This document shows, one piece after another, positions 40,941 to 49,919 of a DNA stretch of 54,600 bases. Under the pieces are notes generated by a model, which worked only from the letters and a program-made list of their open reading frames with translations, was not told where the DNA came from and made no database searches. Every line of letters starts with the position of its first letter. The stretch's first letter is position 1. The DNA is from Candidatus Staskawiczbacteria bacterium (GTDB taxonomy: Bacteria > Patescibacteriota > Minisyncoccia > Minisyncoccales > Staskawiczbacteraceae). The stretch is from contig JAHFKW010000002.1 of the NCBI GenBank assembly GCA_023245145.1, positions 1 to 54,600 of the forward strand, written 5' to 3'. The position numbers and the translations under genes are program-made.

Positions 40941-42017
40941 ATGGACTACTATGAAGTTTTAGGCATCACAAAACAAGCCAGCGCGGACGAAATCAAAAAA
41001 GCTTTTCATAAGCTGGCTCATAAGTATCACCCTGATAAAGGCGGGGATGAGAAAAAGTTTAAAGAGATAAATGAAGCTTATCAGGTTTTAAGTAACGCCG
41101 AAAAGCGCCAACAGTATGATCAATTTGGCAGAACGTTTGATCAAAATGGCGGAGGAGCTGGAGATTTTAATTGGGCTTGGCAGAATCAGGGAGCAAGCGG
41201 TTTTGATCCGGAAGACTTGGGTGATATTTTTGAGAACTTTTTTCAATTTGGAGGTGGGGGACGCAGAGCTAGCAAAAAAGATATTAAAAAGGGTAAAGAT
41301 ATTCAAATTGACATTGAAATTGCACTGGAAGAAACTCTGCAACCCATTCACAAAAAGATTTCTCTGAAAAAAGAAATTACGTGTACACGATGCGTAGGCA
41401 AAGGCGCCGAGCCCGGAACAAAAGTTAACGAATGTTTTTCATGTCGGGGAAGTGGCCAGGTGCAGGAAGTTAAGCGCACCATTTTGGGCAGTTACACGAC
41501 ATTTACCACTTGTCCGGAATGTAAGGGCGAAGGGAATAGACCCGAAAAAGTTTGCAATGTGTGTCATGGCGAAGGCCGATTAAAAGGCCATGAGGACATT
41601 GAATTTACCATTCCCGCTGGCATTGATAATAATCAGGCTATTGAAATTGATGGCAGAGGTGACGCTGGTAAGAAAAATGGCAAAGCCGGGAATTTGTATG
41701 TGCGAATTTTTGTAAAAAAGCACCCTGTGTTTTTGCGCAAAGGTGATGATTTATATTTATCTCGTGAAATTAATTATTCGGACGCTATTTTGGGTGGCAA
41801 CATGGAAATGCCAACACTAGAAAATACGCCGATTATCGTTAAAATTCCGGCTGGCACCGAATCGGGAAAAATTTTACGCATCAGTGAAAAAGGAATCCCG
41901 CATTATGGCAGTTACGGCAGAGGCAGTATTTATGTGGAATTGATTATCAAAACGCCCAAAAAAGTAAGTAAAAGACAAAAAGAATTACTTGACCAATTGC
42001 GCCAAGAAGGGTTATAA
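40941..42017 (+). CDS. dnaJ: Chaperone DnaJ (Hsp40)
   Basis: Delivers substrates to DnaK and stimulates its ATPase. The J domain has HKYHPDKGG with the HPD motif, followed by a Gly/Phe-rich region and four zinc-binding CxxCxGxG motifs: CTRCVGKG, CFSCRGSG, CPECKGEG, CNVCHGEG. The C-terminal peptide-binding domains are intact. At 358 residues it is a full type I DnaJ. No SD. The promoter of tRNA-Lys lies in its last codons. Confidence 0.96.
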   Translation: MDYYEVLGITKQASADEIKKAFHKLAHKYHPDKGGDEKKFKEINEAYQVLSNAEKRQQYDQFGRTFDQNGGGAGDFNWAWQNQGASGFDPEDLGDIFENFFQFGGGGRRASKKDIKKGKDIQIDIEIALEETLQPIHKKISLKKEITCTRCVGKGAEPGTKVNECFSCRGSGQVQEVKRTILGSYTTFTTCPECKGEGNRPEKVCNVCHGEGRLKGHEDIEFTIPAGIDNNQAIEIDGRGDAGKKNGKAGNLYVRIFVKKHPVFLRKGDDLYLSREINYSDAILGGNMEMPTLENTPIIVKIPAGTESGKILRISEKGIPHYGSYGRGSIYVELIIKTPKKVSKRQKELLDQLRQEGL

Positions 42018-42018
42018 T
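41989..42018 (+). promoter_or_regulatory. Promoter of tRNA-Lys
   Basis: TTGACC-18-TATAAT at the end of dnaJ, about 20 bp before the tRNA. Confidence 0.65.
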
Positions 42019-42039
42019 CGAAGGGAGGAAGAAAAGCGG

Positions 42040-42111
42040 GCTCCTATAGCTCAACGGTAGAGCAGTTGCCTTTTAAGCAATTGGTTCCAGGTTCGAATCC
42101 TGGTGGGAGCA
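42040..42111 (+). tRNA. tRNA-Lys (anticodon UUU)
   Basis: Acceptor GCTCCTA/TGGGAGC, anticodon loop CTTTTAA (TTT), T loop GGTTCGAATCC. CCA is not encoded. The cassette gene behind it has no promoter of its own, so it may be on the tRNA transcript. Confidence 0.96.
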
Positions 42112-42147
42112 CAGGGTAAAAAAAGTCTTCAACTTAAGGAGTTGGCC

Positions 42148-42567
42148 ATGGTTGCGCAGAGCATGAAAAAATTGGCAGATCTTTTTGTCATAGACTTGGC
42201 AGGCTGGGAAATTGGCTATTGCCATTTCCTGGAACTGGAACACTCGTGTATGGGGACCTTCCCCGCGATTAGGCTCAGCGACGGAGCCCCAATGTTGGTG
42301 GCGGAAAAAGGTTTACTAAAACTGGTTTGGGAAGCTGTTGGGCAGTGTCAAGCCAGAACATCAAGTTTTTTGGGTCTGTTTAACCGCCGACTCGGCCTCG
42401 TCTTTAATCTGGAGGCACCCGGATCCAACAAGGGCAATTCCGTTTCGCTCAAACTTTTCGGGAGGGATGAGATTCAAATCCTGGTCAATACACCCAATGG
42501 CTTAGGATGGGCACCGGGACTTCTGGGCGGCAGCGAAGGTATCGCATCTCCCCTAAGATTCGACTAA
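42148..42567 (+). CDS. SD-type cassette gene after tRNA-Lys (139 aa)
   Basis: AAGGAG fixes the start at MVAQSMKKLADLFVIDLAGWE; the track start overlaps the tRNA. Unrecognised. It looks like a soluble alpha/beta protein (IGYCHFLELEHSCMGTFPAI, LVFNLEAPGSNKGNSVSLKLFGRDEIQILV). GC content is visibly higher than in dnaJ. A terminator with a T run follows. Confidence 0.7.
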   Translation: MVAQSMKKLADLFVIDLAGWEIGYCHFLELEHSCMGTFPAIRLSDGAPMLVAEKGLLKLVWEAVGQCQARTSSFLGLFNRRLGLVFNLEAPGSNKGNSVSLKLFGRDEIQILVNTPNGLGWAPGLLGGSEGIASPLRFD

Positions 42568-42602
42568 CTCGCACTTTAACGGCCAAGCTCTAAAGATCGA
42601 CC

Positions 42603-42649
42603 AAGCCCCTTAATGCAAAAGGAATTGCAGCAAGGGGTTTTTATTTTTT
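42603..42649 (+). terminator. Terminator of the 139-aa cassette gene
   Basis: AGCCCCTT and AAGGGGTT arms with an inner TGCAA/TTGCA hairpin, then TTTTATTTTTT. Confidence 0.75.
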
Positions 42650-42675
42650 GGTAGTTTTTTAGTGAATAATGTGTG

Positions 42676-42704
42676 TTGCACATAGACCAGCTCCATGGTA
42701 CGAT
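42676..42704 (+). promoter_or_regulatory. Promoter of the LAGLIDADG-like gene, leaderless layout
   Basis: TTGCAC, 17-bp spacer, TACGAT, then 6 nt to the ATG. Confidence 0.5.
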
Positions 42705-42710
42705 TAATAC

Positions 42711-43397
42711 ATGAAATCAAAATATCACTCATTAAAAGAGATGGCTATTAATCTACGGAAGAACGGGAGAAGTTATAGTGAAATTATAACAATAACTAAA
42801 ACTAAAATCCCTAAAAGCACTTTATCTACATGGTTTAGTAAGATTTATTTAACGAACGAGCAAAAGAAAAGAATACATGCCAACATCAAGGAAAGCTCAA
42901 GAAAGGGAATGGAGGTGGCAAGAGTTGTAAACAAACGAAGAAGAGAAAAATACCTACAATCCATAATTGACCGCAATCAACATCTTTCCCTGACGCTAGA
43001 AGATATAAATACATCGAAAGTAGTTTTATCAATCCTTTATTTGGCAGAAGGTGCAAAAAGTATGAAAAGAGGCTCTTTGTATTTTGGAAATTCAGACCCG
43101 TTTATTATAGATCTATTCTTGAGTTTAATGAGGAAGTGTTATACTATTGATGAAAGTAAATTTCGCTGCACTCTCTTATGCAGAGCTGATCAGAACATTT
43201 TAAAATTAGAGAAGCTTTGGTCAAAAATAACAAACATACCAAAAAAACAGTTTTATGGAGCAAGAATTGATCCAAGAACTATTGGGAAGCCCTCTAGAAA
43301 TCTAGGGTATAAAGGTGTCTGTAAAATAGATTATTTTTCTGCTGACGTATTTCTAGATTTAATGACCGTTCCTAGAATAATTCATAAGGGCCCGTAG
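42711..43397 (+). CDS. HTH plus LAGLIDADG-like protein ending in tRNA-Ala
   Basis: The 228-residue protein has an N-terminal helix-turn-helix (KEMAINLRKNGRSYSEIITIT...IPKSTLSTWF) and a second half with VLSILYLAEGAKSMKRGSLYFGNSDPFIIDLFLSLM. The latter resembles the LAGLIDADG homing-endonuclease fold, in which LYLAEG is the helix motif. The last four codons lie in the tRNA-Ala gene. It may be a freestanding homing endonuclease or a regulator derived from one, as in WhiA. The activity cannot be judged; acidic residues of the active site are partly present. Confidence 0.65.
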   Translation: MKSKYHSLKEMAINLRKNGRSYSEIITITKTKIPKSTLSTWFSKIYLTNEQKKRIHANIKESSRKGMEVARVVNKRRREKYLQSIIDRNQHLSLTLEDINTSKVVLSILYLAEGAKSMKRGSLYFGNSDPFIIDLFLSLMRKCYTIDESKFRCTLLCRADQNILKLEKLWSKITNIPKKQFYGARIDPRTIGKPSRNLGYKGVCKIDYFSADVFLDLMTVPRIIHKGP

Positions 43398-43461
43398 CTC
43401 AGCTGGCTAGAGCGTTCGCATGGCATGCGAAAGGTCGTCGGTTCGAATCCGATCGGGTCCA
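43388..43461 (+). tRNA. tRNA-Ala (anticodon GGC)
   Basis: Acceptor GGGCCCG/CGGGTCC with the alanine-specific G3-U70 pair, anticodon loop ATGGCAT (GGC), T loop GGTTCGAATCC. CCA is not encoded. The preceding ORF runs 10 bases into it. Confidence 0.96.
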
Positions 43462-43463
43462 CA

Positions 43464-43491
43464 TTGACAAATCCTGTTTACGCGGTAGTAT
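43464..43491 (+). promoter_or_regulatory. Promoter of the second surface-protein gene
   Basis: TTGACA-16-TAGTAT directly after tRNA-Ala, with a second TAGTAT 1 bp on. The leader of about 25 nt has no SD. Confidence 0.65.
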
Positions 43492-43520
43492 GTAGTATCA
43501 ATAACCTAACTCAAAAAACC

Positions 43521-44561
43521 ATGAAAAAAGCCTATCTTTTGCTAGCAGTGATTATTGGCATCTTAACTGTTTCTTCAGTTGCACAAGCTTACGCGGGGAA
43601 CTGTTACTCATACGCTTCAAAAAAGTGTGTGAGCAACATTTCATACTGGTACGATTCTTGCGGAAACATCCAGGCAGTCAATCAAAACTGCAACACTTCA
43701 AACCAAATCTGTAGCAATGGCACTTGTGTTGGCGAAAGTACCGTAAATCCTCCTGTTCAAACTTACATCCAAAACTACCGCACCGCCTGCTATAATAATA
43801 ACATTTTCTGGTACGACTCAAATGGAATTACGCAAAACATGCAAAAGAGTTGCTCTGATGGCAACTCTTGCACCACCGACACTTGTACTAGCACCGCCTG
43901 TAAAAACACCTTAAAGTGCGATGGTTCAACTTGTGGTATTAATTCTGCAGACTACATAACCTACTGCACTGGCAACATCAATACTGGAACTGGTGTCACT
44001 ACCCAGAGCACTATCACCAATGGCAACCAGGCCGTGGTCACAGGAAGTTTTGCCGTTTCTATGTTCGTCAAAAAAGAATCTGATCCAGATTGGTCAAAAT
44101 CGGTAACTACAGTTAACGGAGAAAAACTTACCTTTTTAATAATTTTCAAAAACATCTCCAGCACGCCGGCTGACAACACCACTCTTCAGGCTAACGTAAC
44201 CAATGGCATTACCTACGCCGGAAACTTAAAAATTGATAACACCACTTCAGCGGGGAATATTATTTCAGGAGTCAATATAGGACAACTTAGCGCCCAGACT
44301 TCAAAAGTAGTTAGTTTTTCGGGTACTGTCCAAAGTCAAAATCAACAAACCATCCAGGCCAGCTCCAATGTATATTCGGGCAACATGCATGACTCTGATT
44401 ATGTAACAGTGAATGTGTTAGCCTCTTCAAACGCCACGGCATCAGTTTCGGGCAGTGGGTTTGTCAACTTTGTGAAAAAGTGGTACCTCTGGTTAATTGT
44501 AATCATTGTCCTGATTGCGTTGTTTATAATCATTTTCAGAAGATTATCAACGAACGCGTAA
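43521..44561 (+). CDS. Cys-rich surface protein with DUF11-like domain
   Basis: A 346-residue protein with a signal peptide (KKAYLLLAVIIGILTVSSVAQAYA), Cys-rich modules (CYSYASKKCVSNISYWYDSCG, ICSNGTCVG, SCTTDTCTSTACKN), a DUF11-like beta domain (KLTFLIIFKNISSTPADNTTLQANV), and a C-terminal TM segment with a short basic tail. Its modules match the larger protein at 27-29 kb (YWFDSCN, CSSGACV), so the two are paralogues. The track start lies inside the tRNA; the ATG before the signal peptide is used. Confidence 0.82.
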   Translation: MKKAYLLLAVIIGILTVSSVAQAYAGNCYSYASKKCVSNISYWYDSCGNIQAVNQNCNTSNQICSNGTCVGESTVNPPVQTYIQNYRTACYNNNIFWYDSNGITQNMQKSCSDGNSCTTDTCTSTACKNTLKCDGSTCGINSADYITYCTGNINTGTGVTTQSTITNGNQAVVTGSFAVSMFVKKESDPDWSKSVTTVNGEKLTFLIIFKNISSTPADNTTLQANVTNGITYAGNLKIDNTTSAGNIISGVNIGQLSAQTSKVVSFSGTVQSQNQQTIQASSNVYSGNMHDSDYVTVNVLASSNATASVSGSGFVNFVKKWYLWLIVIIVLIALFIIIFRRLSTNA

Positions 44562-44661
44562 CAGTTTAAACAGAATCACCCGAATTGTAATTATATAATT
44601 TTGTGTTATACTATAATCGTGTTAGCTTTTACTAGTATCTAACTCCGGGGAGGCTAGTTTC

Positions 44662-45252
44662 ATGTTGAGTAAAAATACGAAAGTTACTCTTGTGACAATC
44701 GTGAAACCATGGGATAGCCTTGTGGCTTTCCCTCTCGGCGCTGGAGAGATGGGAATCATGGCCGGCGCCGAAGATCGAACGGGATTGGTACTTAGGCTAC
44801 TGTCTTTGGTTCTGGATTTCAATTCGCAATGGGTGCCTGTATTCATGAGGGTAGATGTGAGCCCCCTGAAGCCGACTTTTTTTGCATCGCTGATCATTGG
44901 CCTTGAAGAGGGCAATTTGTTCTCAAACGATTGCAAAAGTTTTAAAGAATATGTCACAAAGCAAGCTTTTGACCCGATATCTGGTTATCGGATGGCGGTC
45001 AAAGGTAGAGCAGATTTGAATATCATAGTCAGTGACAACACCAACGCGTTGGCTAATGTCTTCAAGATTTTTGATAGGCATGGTGCACACCCGTGCCAGG
45101 CCGAGTCTTCCTTAAGTGTGGATGTCAATTCCGGTAAAACCTTCATTGACCTGAAGGTGAGCTTGGAACTATTCGAACAAGCGAAAGCCACTCTTGCGGA
45201 AATGCTCAACGAACTGCGAGCAGACGGATGTCGTTTGGTGACAACAGAATAA
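44662..45252 (+). CDS. SD-type cassette gene, 196-aa protein
   Basis: One of the longest of the cassette proteins and unrecognised. It looks soluble and alpha/beta (VTLVTIVKPWDSLVAFPLGAGEMG ... IIVSDNTNALANVFKIFDRHGAHPC ... SLSVDVNSGKTFIDLKVSLELFEQAKATLAEML). GGGGAGG precedes the ATG. A TTGTAA-18-TACTAT promoter and a terminator frame it. GC content is above that of the flanking genes. Confidence 0.72.
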   Translation: MLSKNTKVTLVTIVKPWDSLVAFPLGAGEMGIMAGAEDRTGLVLRLLSLVLDFNSQWVPVFMRVDVSPLKPTFFASLIIGLEEGNLFSNDCKSFKEYVTKQAFDPISGYRMAVKGRADLNIIVSDNTNALANVFKIFDRHGAHPCQAESSLSVDVNSGKTFIDLKVSLELFEQAKATLAEMLNELRADGCRLVTTE

Positions 45253-45281
45253 GTAAAAGGACTGATTGTCCATTGATCAAA

Positions 45282-45313
45282 CCTCGAAACGGATATTCGA
45301 GGTTATTTTTTTA
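45282..45313 (+). terminator. Terminator of the 196-aa cassette gene
   Basis: CCTCGAA-N7-TTCGAGG followed by TTATTTTTTT. Confidence 0.85.
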
Positions 45314-45355
45314 TGTTGTCAAAAGTGTAAGTTTTTGATAAAGTAAAGTAATTTC

Positions 45356-47686
45356 ATGAATAGAAAGGCCACTGTTTTTGAGTTTACCTCTTATCAATTT
45401 GAACCTGAAAAAAAGCAGGCGATATTTTATTATGCAACAGTTTTTGAAGATGGAGAAACTATTCATTGGACGGAAATCATTATTTTACCTAAAATTGCGA
45501 GATCTCCGACACCTCGCAATTTGCTAGAGAGCCTGCATATAATTTTGGGAATTTCTTACTACAAATTCCATTGTGCGACAAGTGTTAAGTTACGTTACGC
45601 ATTGACCAAGCAGGAAGCTGATTTTTGGAACACGGTATATAAAAAAGGCCTTGGGGAGTTTTTTTATAAAAATAATTTAGACCCAAGTATTTCCCCGAAA
45701 TTCCCTTTTAACAAAATTGAAAAAAGCGCGCCAAGATTCATGATTCATGATTCAAGTTCCAAGTGCCTAGTTGGCATCGGAGGTGGCAAGGATTCCATTG
45801 TAGTTGCAGAACTATTAAAACAGCACGGCTTTGACATCACTGCTTTTGTGACTGAAACGGCTGAATCAACATTGATTAACAAGGTGACTGAAACCATGGA
45901 AGTATCGGGCTTAAAAATTCGACGCATTTTAGACCCAAAAGTCCATGAAAAGCATCTTTATAACGGCCACATTCCCGTTTCAGCCATCTATGCTTTTTTG
46001 GGAATTTTTTCTTGCATACTTTACGGCTACAAATATTTTATTGTCGGCAATGAGCACAGTTCAAACTTTGGAAATACAAAATACAAAGGATTACAGGTAA
46101 ACCATCAATGGAGCAAATCGTTTGAATTCGAAATGTTGTTTTCTGATTATGTAAAAAGTTTTATCAGTCCGAATGTACAATACTTTTCTTTAATGCGTCC
46201 ATTTTACGAGATTAGGATTGTTAAAATGTTCGCCAAGCTTGGCAAGAAATATTTCCCCTATTTTTCTAGCTGTAACAAAAATTTCAAAATAAAAAATAGT
46301 TTAACTGATGCACTTTGGTGTGGCCAATGTGCCAAGTGCGTGTTTGCATTTGCATTATTGTCGGCCTTTTTAAACAAAAAAGAATGGTTGGGAATTTTTG
46401 GTAAAGACTTAAACAAAGATGAAAGTTTAAAGCCGTTATTTAAAGATATTTTGGGGCAGGGGACCATGAAACCCTTTGATTGCGTAGGTACATTTGAAGA
46501 AGCTAAAACCGCGCTAAAAGTTAAAACATATCCTGAAGTTTTTCAAACCTATCCCAACAATGTTCCGGAAGAATTTAAGTTTTTGGGTATGGAAAAAGTG
46601 TCCGTCGTAAATCCTGATGGTATTGAAGGAACATCCGCCAAACAGTATCTGAAAAAATACTGGCCAAAGATAAAAATCGTAACCAAAGATGCCGATTTAA
46701 TTATTAAAACGCCGGGAGTTAAGAAAAACCTCATAAAGATTCCGTACACTACGCCAACTAATATCTTTTTTTCAAAAATAAAAGGGAGAAATATGATGAT
46801 CGGTGTTACGGGCAGTAAGGGTAAAAGCACCACCTCTTCACTTGTTTATCATATATTAAAAACCGCCGGAAAAGATGTCCAATTACTGGGAAATATCGGC
46901 AGGCCCATGCTCAATGCACTCCAAAAACCCATACCAAAGGAACGAATATTTGTGTTGGAACTTTCCAGTTTTCAATTGGATGATATTGCATTTTCACCCG
47001 ACATTGCCGTGATTACTAATTTATTTCCCGAGCATATGGATTTTCACGGTAGCTTAAAAAACTATTACCAAGCCAAAAAGAATATTTATCGCTTCCAGAA
47101 ATCAGGAGAGTATCTGGTGGATCGCCCGAAAGCAAAACAAAGATATCAAAGTAATCTTTTGGGTCAGCACAACCAAAATAACATTCAAGCCGCCGTGGAA
47201 GTTGCCACAATTTTAAAAATCCCCAAATTAAGCATCCAAAAAGCTATCGCAACATTTAAAGGTTTACCGCACCGATTAGAAAAAATTGGCACATTTAAAG
47301 AAATTACCTTTTACGACGATGCCATTTCCACTACGCCAGATTCAACTATTATGGCGATTAAGGCTCTGAAAAACGTAGACACGATATTTTTAGGCGGACA
47401 AGATAGGGGATATGATTTTGGGCAATTAGAAAAAGTCATAAAAAAGTATAAAATTAAAAATATTGTTTTGTTCCCAGATAGCGGAAAAAAGATGCTGACT
47501 TCAACCAAGGGTTTGCGGATTTTGAAAACCAAAAAAATGGCAGAAGCCGTACAATTTGCTTATCAAAAAACCAAAAAAGGGGGTATATGCTTGTTGTCAT
47601 GCGCTTCACCAAGTTATTCTTTATGGAAGAATTTTGAAGTTAAAGGTGATGAGTTTAAAAAGTGGGTAAAAATATTGGCCAAATGA
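45356..47686 (+). CDS. Fused MurL-like epimerase and MurD-like ligase
   Basis: A 776-residue fusion. The first about 390 residues resemble MurL, the UDP-MurNAc-L-Ala-L-Glu epimerase known from Xanthomonas: CLVGIGGGKDSIVVAELLKQHG (PP-loop-like), FIVGNEHSSNFGNTKYKG, LWCGQCAKCVFAFALLSAFL. The rest is a MurD-type ligase with ATP motif GVTGSKGKSTTSSLVYHIL, LELSSFQLDDI, ITNLFPEHMDFHGS and a C-terminal domain with PHRLEKIG and YDDAISTTPDS. In Xanthomonas a MurD variant adds L-Glu and MurL converts it to D-Glu; a single protein could do both here. Heads an operon with ftsW and murG. Confidence 0.85.
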   Translation: MNRKATVFEFTSYQFEPEKKQAIFYYATVFEDGETIHWTEIIILPKIARSPTPRNLLESLHIILGISYYKFHCATSVKLRYALTKQEADFWNTVYKKGLGEFFYKNNLDPSISPKFPFNKIEKSAPRFMIHDSSSKCLVGIGGGKDSIVVAELLKQHGFDITAFVTETAESTLINKVTETMEVSGLKIRRILDPKVHEKHLYNGHIPVSAIYAFLGIFSCILYGYKYFIVGNEHSSNFGNTKYKGLQVNHQWSKSFEFEMLFSDYVKSFISPNVQYFSLMRPFYEIRIVKMFAKLGKKYFPYFSSCNKNFKIKNSLTDALWCGQCAKCVFAFALLSAFLNKKEWLGIFGKDLNKDESLKPLFKDILGQGTMKPFDCVGTFEEAKTALKVKTYPEVFQTYPNNVPEEFKFLGMEKVSVVNPDGIEGTSAKQYLKKYWPKIKIVTKDADLIIKTPGVKKNLIKIPYTTPTNIFFSKIKGRNMMIGVTGSKGKSTTSSLVYHILKTAGKDVQLLGNIGRPMLNALQKPIPKERIFVLELSSFQLDDIAFSPDIAVITNLFPEHMDFHGSLKNYYQAKKNIYRFQKSGEYLVDRPKAKQRYQSNLLGQHNQNNIQAAVEVATILKIPKLSIQKAIATFKGLPHRLEKIGTFKEITFYDDAISTTPDSTIMAIKALKNVDTIFLGGQDRGYDFGQLEKVIKKYKIKNIVLFPDSGKKMLTSTKGLRILKTKKMAEAVQFAYQKTKKGGICLLSCASPSYSLWKNFEVKGDEFKKWVKILAK

Positions 47687-48807
47687 AAAAACACATAAAC
47701 TATTCTTTGCTTATTGTCTCAACAGTTTTACTCACGTTTGGTGTATTATTTTTAGCTACCCTTTCAGCCATTGCCTCACTGAATGCTTTTGGCAATACCA
47801 ATTATTACTTATTCCATCAATTAGTGGCGGTTGGCATTGGAATTATTGCGGGATTTTGCATGTACAAAATCTCATTAGATTGGCTCAAAAAGCTAGCTTT
47901 ACCCTTATTAATCCTCAACCTCTTACTATTAGCCTCGGTTTTTATACCATTATTAGGTTCTAAGTTTTGGGGTGCTAGTCGATGGATTAGCATTGGATTC
48001 ATTACTCTACAACCCTCTGAATTTTTAAAAATTACCGCCATATTATATCTGTCTGCTTTTTTATCAACTAAATTTTCTGAGAATGTCAAAAGGGGATTTA
48101 TGGCCGCCGCCAAAAAAAGTTATCAAAATGGAATCCACGTCTTCTTACCTTTTGTTTTTTTATTACTCACTATTAACGGATTGCTATTTTTACAAAAGGA
48201 TTTAAGTACAATGAGTATTGTTGCCGGCTCATTAATAGCCATATATTTTATTGCTGGCACTCCGCTTTGGCATACGGCACTGCTTTTTGTTTCAGGAATT
48301 GCCGGAGCACTGTTGCTGGTAAAAATAGAGCCTTATCGAGTACAACGCTTTTTAGTTTTTTTGCATCCGGAGACAGACGTACTGGGGATTGGATATCAAT
48401 TAAAGCAATCGCTTTTGGCCATCGGCTCGGGTGGTATTTTTGGCAAAGGACTTGGCATGTCCACCCAAAAATTTGGCTTTTTACCTAGTTCTATGGCCGA
48501 TTCCATTTTTGCCATCATCGGAGAAGAATTAGGTATTATTGGTTGCGTATTGCTTATATTATTATTCATATTTTTTTTCTGGCAATGTGTACGCATCGCC
48601 AAAAGTTCAACCGACAAATTCAGTAAATTAACTGTAGTGGGTATTTGCACCTGGATACTGTCACAAGCCTTCATGAACATTGCTTCCACGCTGGGCATTT
48701 TTCCGCTGGCCGGCATTCCACTGCCATTTTTTTCCTACGGCGGTAGTCACATCATTGCAGAACTCATAGCAATTGGGCTATTATTAAATATATCCAAAAA
48801 TACATGA
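47683..48807 (+). CDS. ftsW: Lipid II polymerase FtsW (SEDS family)
   Basis: Septal peptidoglycan glycosyltransferase. The 374-residue protein has about ten TM segments and SEDS marks: WISIGFITLQPSEFLKI, FLQKDLSTMSIV, LGIGYQLKQSLLAIGSGGIFGKG, and PLAGIPLPFFSYGGSH. The start is the ATG overlapping the murL-murD stop (ATGA). RodA is an alternative name, but the position before murG favours FtsW. Confidence 0.92.
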   Translation: MKKHINYSLLIVSTVLLTFGVLFLATLSAIASLNAFGNTNYYLFHQLVAVGIGIIAGFCMYKISLDWLKKLALPLLILNLLLLASVFIPLLGSKFWGASRWISIGFITLQPSEFLKITAILYLSAFLSTKFSENVKRGFMAAAKKSYQNGIHVFLPFVFLLLTINGLLFLQKDLSTMSIVAGSLIAIYFIAGTPLWHTALLFVSGIAGALLLVKIEPYRVQRFLVFLHPETDVLGIGYQLKQSLLAIGSGGIFGKGLGMSTQKFGFLPSSMADSIFAIIGEELGIIGCVLLILLFIFFFWQCVRIAKSSTDKFSKLTVVGICTWILSQAFMNIASTLGIFPLAGIPLPFFSYGGSHIIAELIAIGLLLNISKNT

Positions 48808-49919
48808 AAATATTATTTACCGGTGGGGGGTCGGGTGGACACATATTTCCTATCATCGCCATATCCAGAGAATTACGAAGACTCTATGAAAAAGACGATT
48901 TGCATTTTGATTATATAGGACCAAGCAACAGTACGGGAATACTGCAATTAACGCAAGAACCACTTTTTGGCATACACTACATAGCAAGCGGAAAGTTGCG
49001 CCGATATTTTTCACTACTCAATATACTAGACCTAGCAGTCATGATTCCATTTAGTTTTTTACAAAGTTTTTTAATACTACTTTTCCACCGCCCCAATTTG
49101 GTCTTTTCAAAGGGTGGCACAGGCTCTCTACCGGTAACATATGCCGCCCGATTATTATTTATCCCCGTATTTTTACATGAATCCGACATAGTACCAGGGC
49201 TTTCCAATCGTATTACTTCAAAATGGGCTAAAAAAGTGTTTACCAGCTTTGAAAAAACCGAGTATTTTGACTTATCAAAAACCATCTGTGTTGGAACTCC
49301 CATTAAAAAAGAATTATTGGAGGGAGACGCCACGACTGCCAAAGAATTATTTCATTTGGCTGGTGGAAAACCCGTCATCATGTTTTGGGGTGGCAGTCAG
49401 GGAGCAGAGCCCCTTAACGATTTTGTTATTTTAACCATTAACGATTTGTTAAAAAACTATGAAGTTATTCACGTCTGCGGAAAAAAGAATCTGGCCGAAA
49501 CGCAAGCTGAAATTGACGTGATGTTACAAAAAGAATTAGTGGCTTATTATCATTTGTATAATGAATTAGACGAAGTACGCTTAAAGCACGCCTACCACAT
49601 TGCCGATATTATTATTTCCCGAGCCGGATCAGCCAGCATTTTTGAATTGGCAGCCTGTGGTAAACCCAGTATTTTAATTCCATTGCCCAGTGCGGCCGGA
49701 GACCATCAATCCAAAAACGCGCATGCCTATGAAGCCTCTGGGGCAACCATTGTCATTGAACAAGACAATGTTACTCCACATTTTTTCTTCAGTAAAATCC
49801 AACATCTATTGGCATCACCGGAAAAAATGGAAGCCATGCGTCAAACTGCTCTGGCTTTTGCCAAACCTCTGGCCGCCAAAGCCGTCGCCCGGGAAATATT
49901 AGAATATTTACAAAAGTGA
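48804..49919 (+). CDS. murG: UDP-GlcNAc transferase MurG
   Basis: Makes lipid II from lipid I at the inner membrane face. The 371-residue protein has GGGSGGHIFPIIAI at the start (acceptor-site loop), HESDIVPGLSNR, WGGSQGAEPLNDFV, and SRAGSASIFELAACGKPSILIPLPSAAGDHQ with the nucleotide-sugar site. It overlaps ftsW and gltX by 4 bp each. Confidence 0.94.
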   Translation: MKILFTGGGSGGHIFPIIAISRELRRLYEKDDLHFDYIGPSNSTGILQLTQEPLFGIHYIASGKLRRYFSLLNILDLAVMIPFSFLQSFLILLFHRPNLVFSKGGTGSLPVTYAARLLFIPVFLHESDIVPGLSNRITSKWAKKVFTSFEKTEYFDLSKTICVGTPIKKELLEGDATTAKELFHLAGGKPVIMFWGGSQGAEPLNDFVILTINDLLKNYEVIHVCGKKNLAETQAEIDVMLQKELVAYYHLYNELDEVRLKHAYHIADIIISRAGSASIFELAACGKPSILIPLPSAAGDHQSKNAHAYEASGATIVIEQDNVTPHFFFSKIQHLLASPEKMEAMRQTALAFAKPLAAKAVAREILEYLQK

